Shown: positions 63,060-64,000 of the stretch, one piece after another
How the letters are laid out: each line of letters opens with the position of its first letter
Numbering within the stretch: the stretch's first letter is position 1
Assembly (NCBI RefSeq): GCF_019891175.1
Contig: NZ_CP072600.1
Span: forward strand, 3,162,001-3,226,000
Length of the DNA stretch: 64,000 nt
From: Leptothermofonsia sichuanensis E412
GTDB lineage: Bacteria; Cyanobacteriota; Cyanobacteriia; Leptolyngbyales; Leptolyngbyaceae
Direction of reading: 5' to 3'
Made by a program: the position numbers and the translations under genes
The notes under the pieces: model-generated
Database searches by the model: none
What the model saw: only the letters and a program-made list of their open reading frames with translations
What the model was told of the DNA's origin: nothing

Positions 63060-64000
63060 ATGCAACAGATTACCGAATTTCGCCAAGTTTTGCAGCCCCT
63101 CCTCGGTTGGCATGGTGCGCGGCTGGCATTTGTGGCTCAATTTCTGATCGCCCTGCTACGAACCCGTACGGTGAATCTGAGCGAATTGGCTGCTAGCTTT
63201 TGTGGTTCCGCCCAAATTCCGTCGAACTACAAGCGTCTCCAGCGCTTCTTTAGCGACTTTGATCTCGATTATGCGGCGATTGCCCGTGCCGTGGTCTGCC
63301 TGATGGGGATCCCGCAGCCTTGGGTGCTCGCCATAGACCGCACCGAATGGAGCTTTGGCGGTAGCGTTTTCAACATTCTCACCCTGGGCATTTGCCATCA
63401 GGGTATTTCCTTTCCGGTGGTGTTTCTGATGCTGGACAACCGCGGCAATTCCAACACCCAAGAGCGCATCGATTTGCTCAACGAATTCTTCACGATTTTT
63501 GGCGAGGATGTCCGCCTGCGGTGCCTGACGAGCGACCGCGAATTTGTTGGGCGGGAGTGGATTGGCTATTTGCTCGAAGATGAGCCAATCCCGTTTCGGG
63601 GGCGGATTCGCGAAACTGAAACGCTCAGTGATGGCAGCAAAGCCCTGAATGGCCGCGTCCTCTTTGCCGATCTCAAAGCGGGTGAAACCAAGATTTTACG
63701 CAAACGCCGTCAAGTGTGGGGACATTGGGTGTATGTCGTTGGTCTGCGGCTTGACACCCAGGAATTACTGATTTTGGTCACCAACCATTCACCCCATTCA
63801 GCCCTCAAAGATTACGCCCTGCGGTGGAATTTAGAAACCCTGTTCGGTGCGTTCAAAACTCGGGGCTTCTGCCTCGAAGCGACCCATTTTATTGATGACT
63901 ACCGAGTCCGCAAGCTCTTTGCGCTCCTCACATTGGCGTTATGTTGGGTGATGCGAACGGGGGTGTGGCGGCAGGCGCACAAAACGATTCAACTCAAGTC
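63060..64000 (+). CDS. IS4-type transposase, 3' end outside window
   Basis: ATG 63060 opens a frame that stays open to the window end (313 codons visible). Motifs: PSNYKRLQRFFSDFDLDYAA, VLAIDRTEWSFGG with the first catalytic Asp, LTSDREFVGREWIGYLL with the second Asp, and ALRWNLETLFGAFKTRGFCL with the Y/W-E-x6-K type Glu. This is the order of IS4-family transposases. Inverted repeats cannot be defined because the right end is missing; the left end must lie in 63006-63059 or within the preceding ORF. Confidence 0.88.
   Translation, partial: MQQITEFRQVLQPLLGWHGARLAFVAQFLIALLRTRTVNLSELAASFCGSAQIPSNYKRLQRFFSDFDLDYAAIARAVVCLMGIPQPWVLAIDRTEWSFGGSVFNILTLGICHQGISFPVVFLMLDNRGNSNTQERIDLLNEFFTIFGEDVRLRCLTSDREFVGREWIGYLLEDEPIPFRGRIRETETLSDGSKALNGRVLFADLKAGETKILRKRRQVWGHWVYVVGLRLDTQELLILVTNHSPHSALKDYALRWNLETLFGAFKTRGFCLEATHFIDDYRVRKLFALLTLALCWVMRTGVWRQAHKTIQLK

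Overview
The window looks like chromosomal DNA of a filamentous cyanobacterium of the Leptolyngbya/Oscillatoriales type. The palindrome GCGATCGC is scattered everywhere. Several genes are typical of cyanobacteria (ycf34, a DUF2499/DUF3593 protein, an SLH-domain porin, an Npun_F0494-type protein, a hopanoid-type glycosyltransferase), and the spacers are full of short tandem repeats and palindromic repeats. No rRNA or tRNA gene was recognised. The species cannot be named from the sequence alone.

Layout. 0-9 kb: gltB (5' end outside the window) and gltD, the two subunits of NAD(P)H glutamate synthase, separated by about 3.3 kb of accessory DNA (a decayed DUF6236-type gene, a DUF433 antitoxin with a nonsense-mutated DUF5615 toxin, an M15-like protein, a Uma2 nuclease). 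9-15 kb: ycf34, cca, tadA, plsC, and between them a junk-rich stretch with an IS5-type transposase remnant, a two-repeat CRISPR relic and palindromic repeats. 15-17.5 kb: two tandem micro-protein genes and an intact IS66-family insertion with an 8-bp target duplication. 17-29 kb: a PrcA-like subtilisin, bolA-grxD, a fused DUF2499-DUF3593 protein, csaB, a Nudix hydrolase, ridA, an orphan Cas6 with a C-terminal helix-turn-helix, hpnB and a GAF-PP2C phosphatase.

29.7-39.3 kb is the most unusual block. It holds a 1387-residue protein with three TIR domains, a membrane anchor, a coiled coil and a WD40 propeller; an SLH porin; a FecR-domain protein; and, convergent, a protein combining a RyR domain, helical repeats, a SLOG-like nucleotide-binding domain and a class III cyclase. 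TIR, SLOG and RyR domains are all tied to NAD/ADP-ribose-type nucleotide signalling, so this may be an undescribed signalling or defence locus. That is inference from domain content only. 39-49.7 kb: a group 2 sigma factor, priA, queA, yraN, a lumenal pentapeptide-repeat protein and cobQ.

50-58.2 kb is a guanidine-utilisation cluster: a guanidine-I (ykkC) riboswitch with overlapping terminator, a nickel-type guanidine hydrolase (agmatinase fold), its HypA- and HypB-like nickel chaperones, two duplicated substrate-binding lipoproteins, and an ABC permease and ATPase. An IS1-family element with exact 8-bp target duplication has split the permease after codon 15; removing the element and one duplicate restores one open frame. 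58-64 kb: an NB-ARC ATPase, an NfeD-like domain protein, leuC, a short toxin-like ORF and an IS4-type transposase that runs off the end.

At least five dispersed repeat families recur between genes, and heptanucleotide-type repeats appear to have entered the coding sequences of hpnB, priA and the DUF2499-DUF3593 gene.
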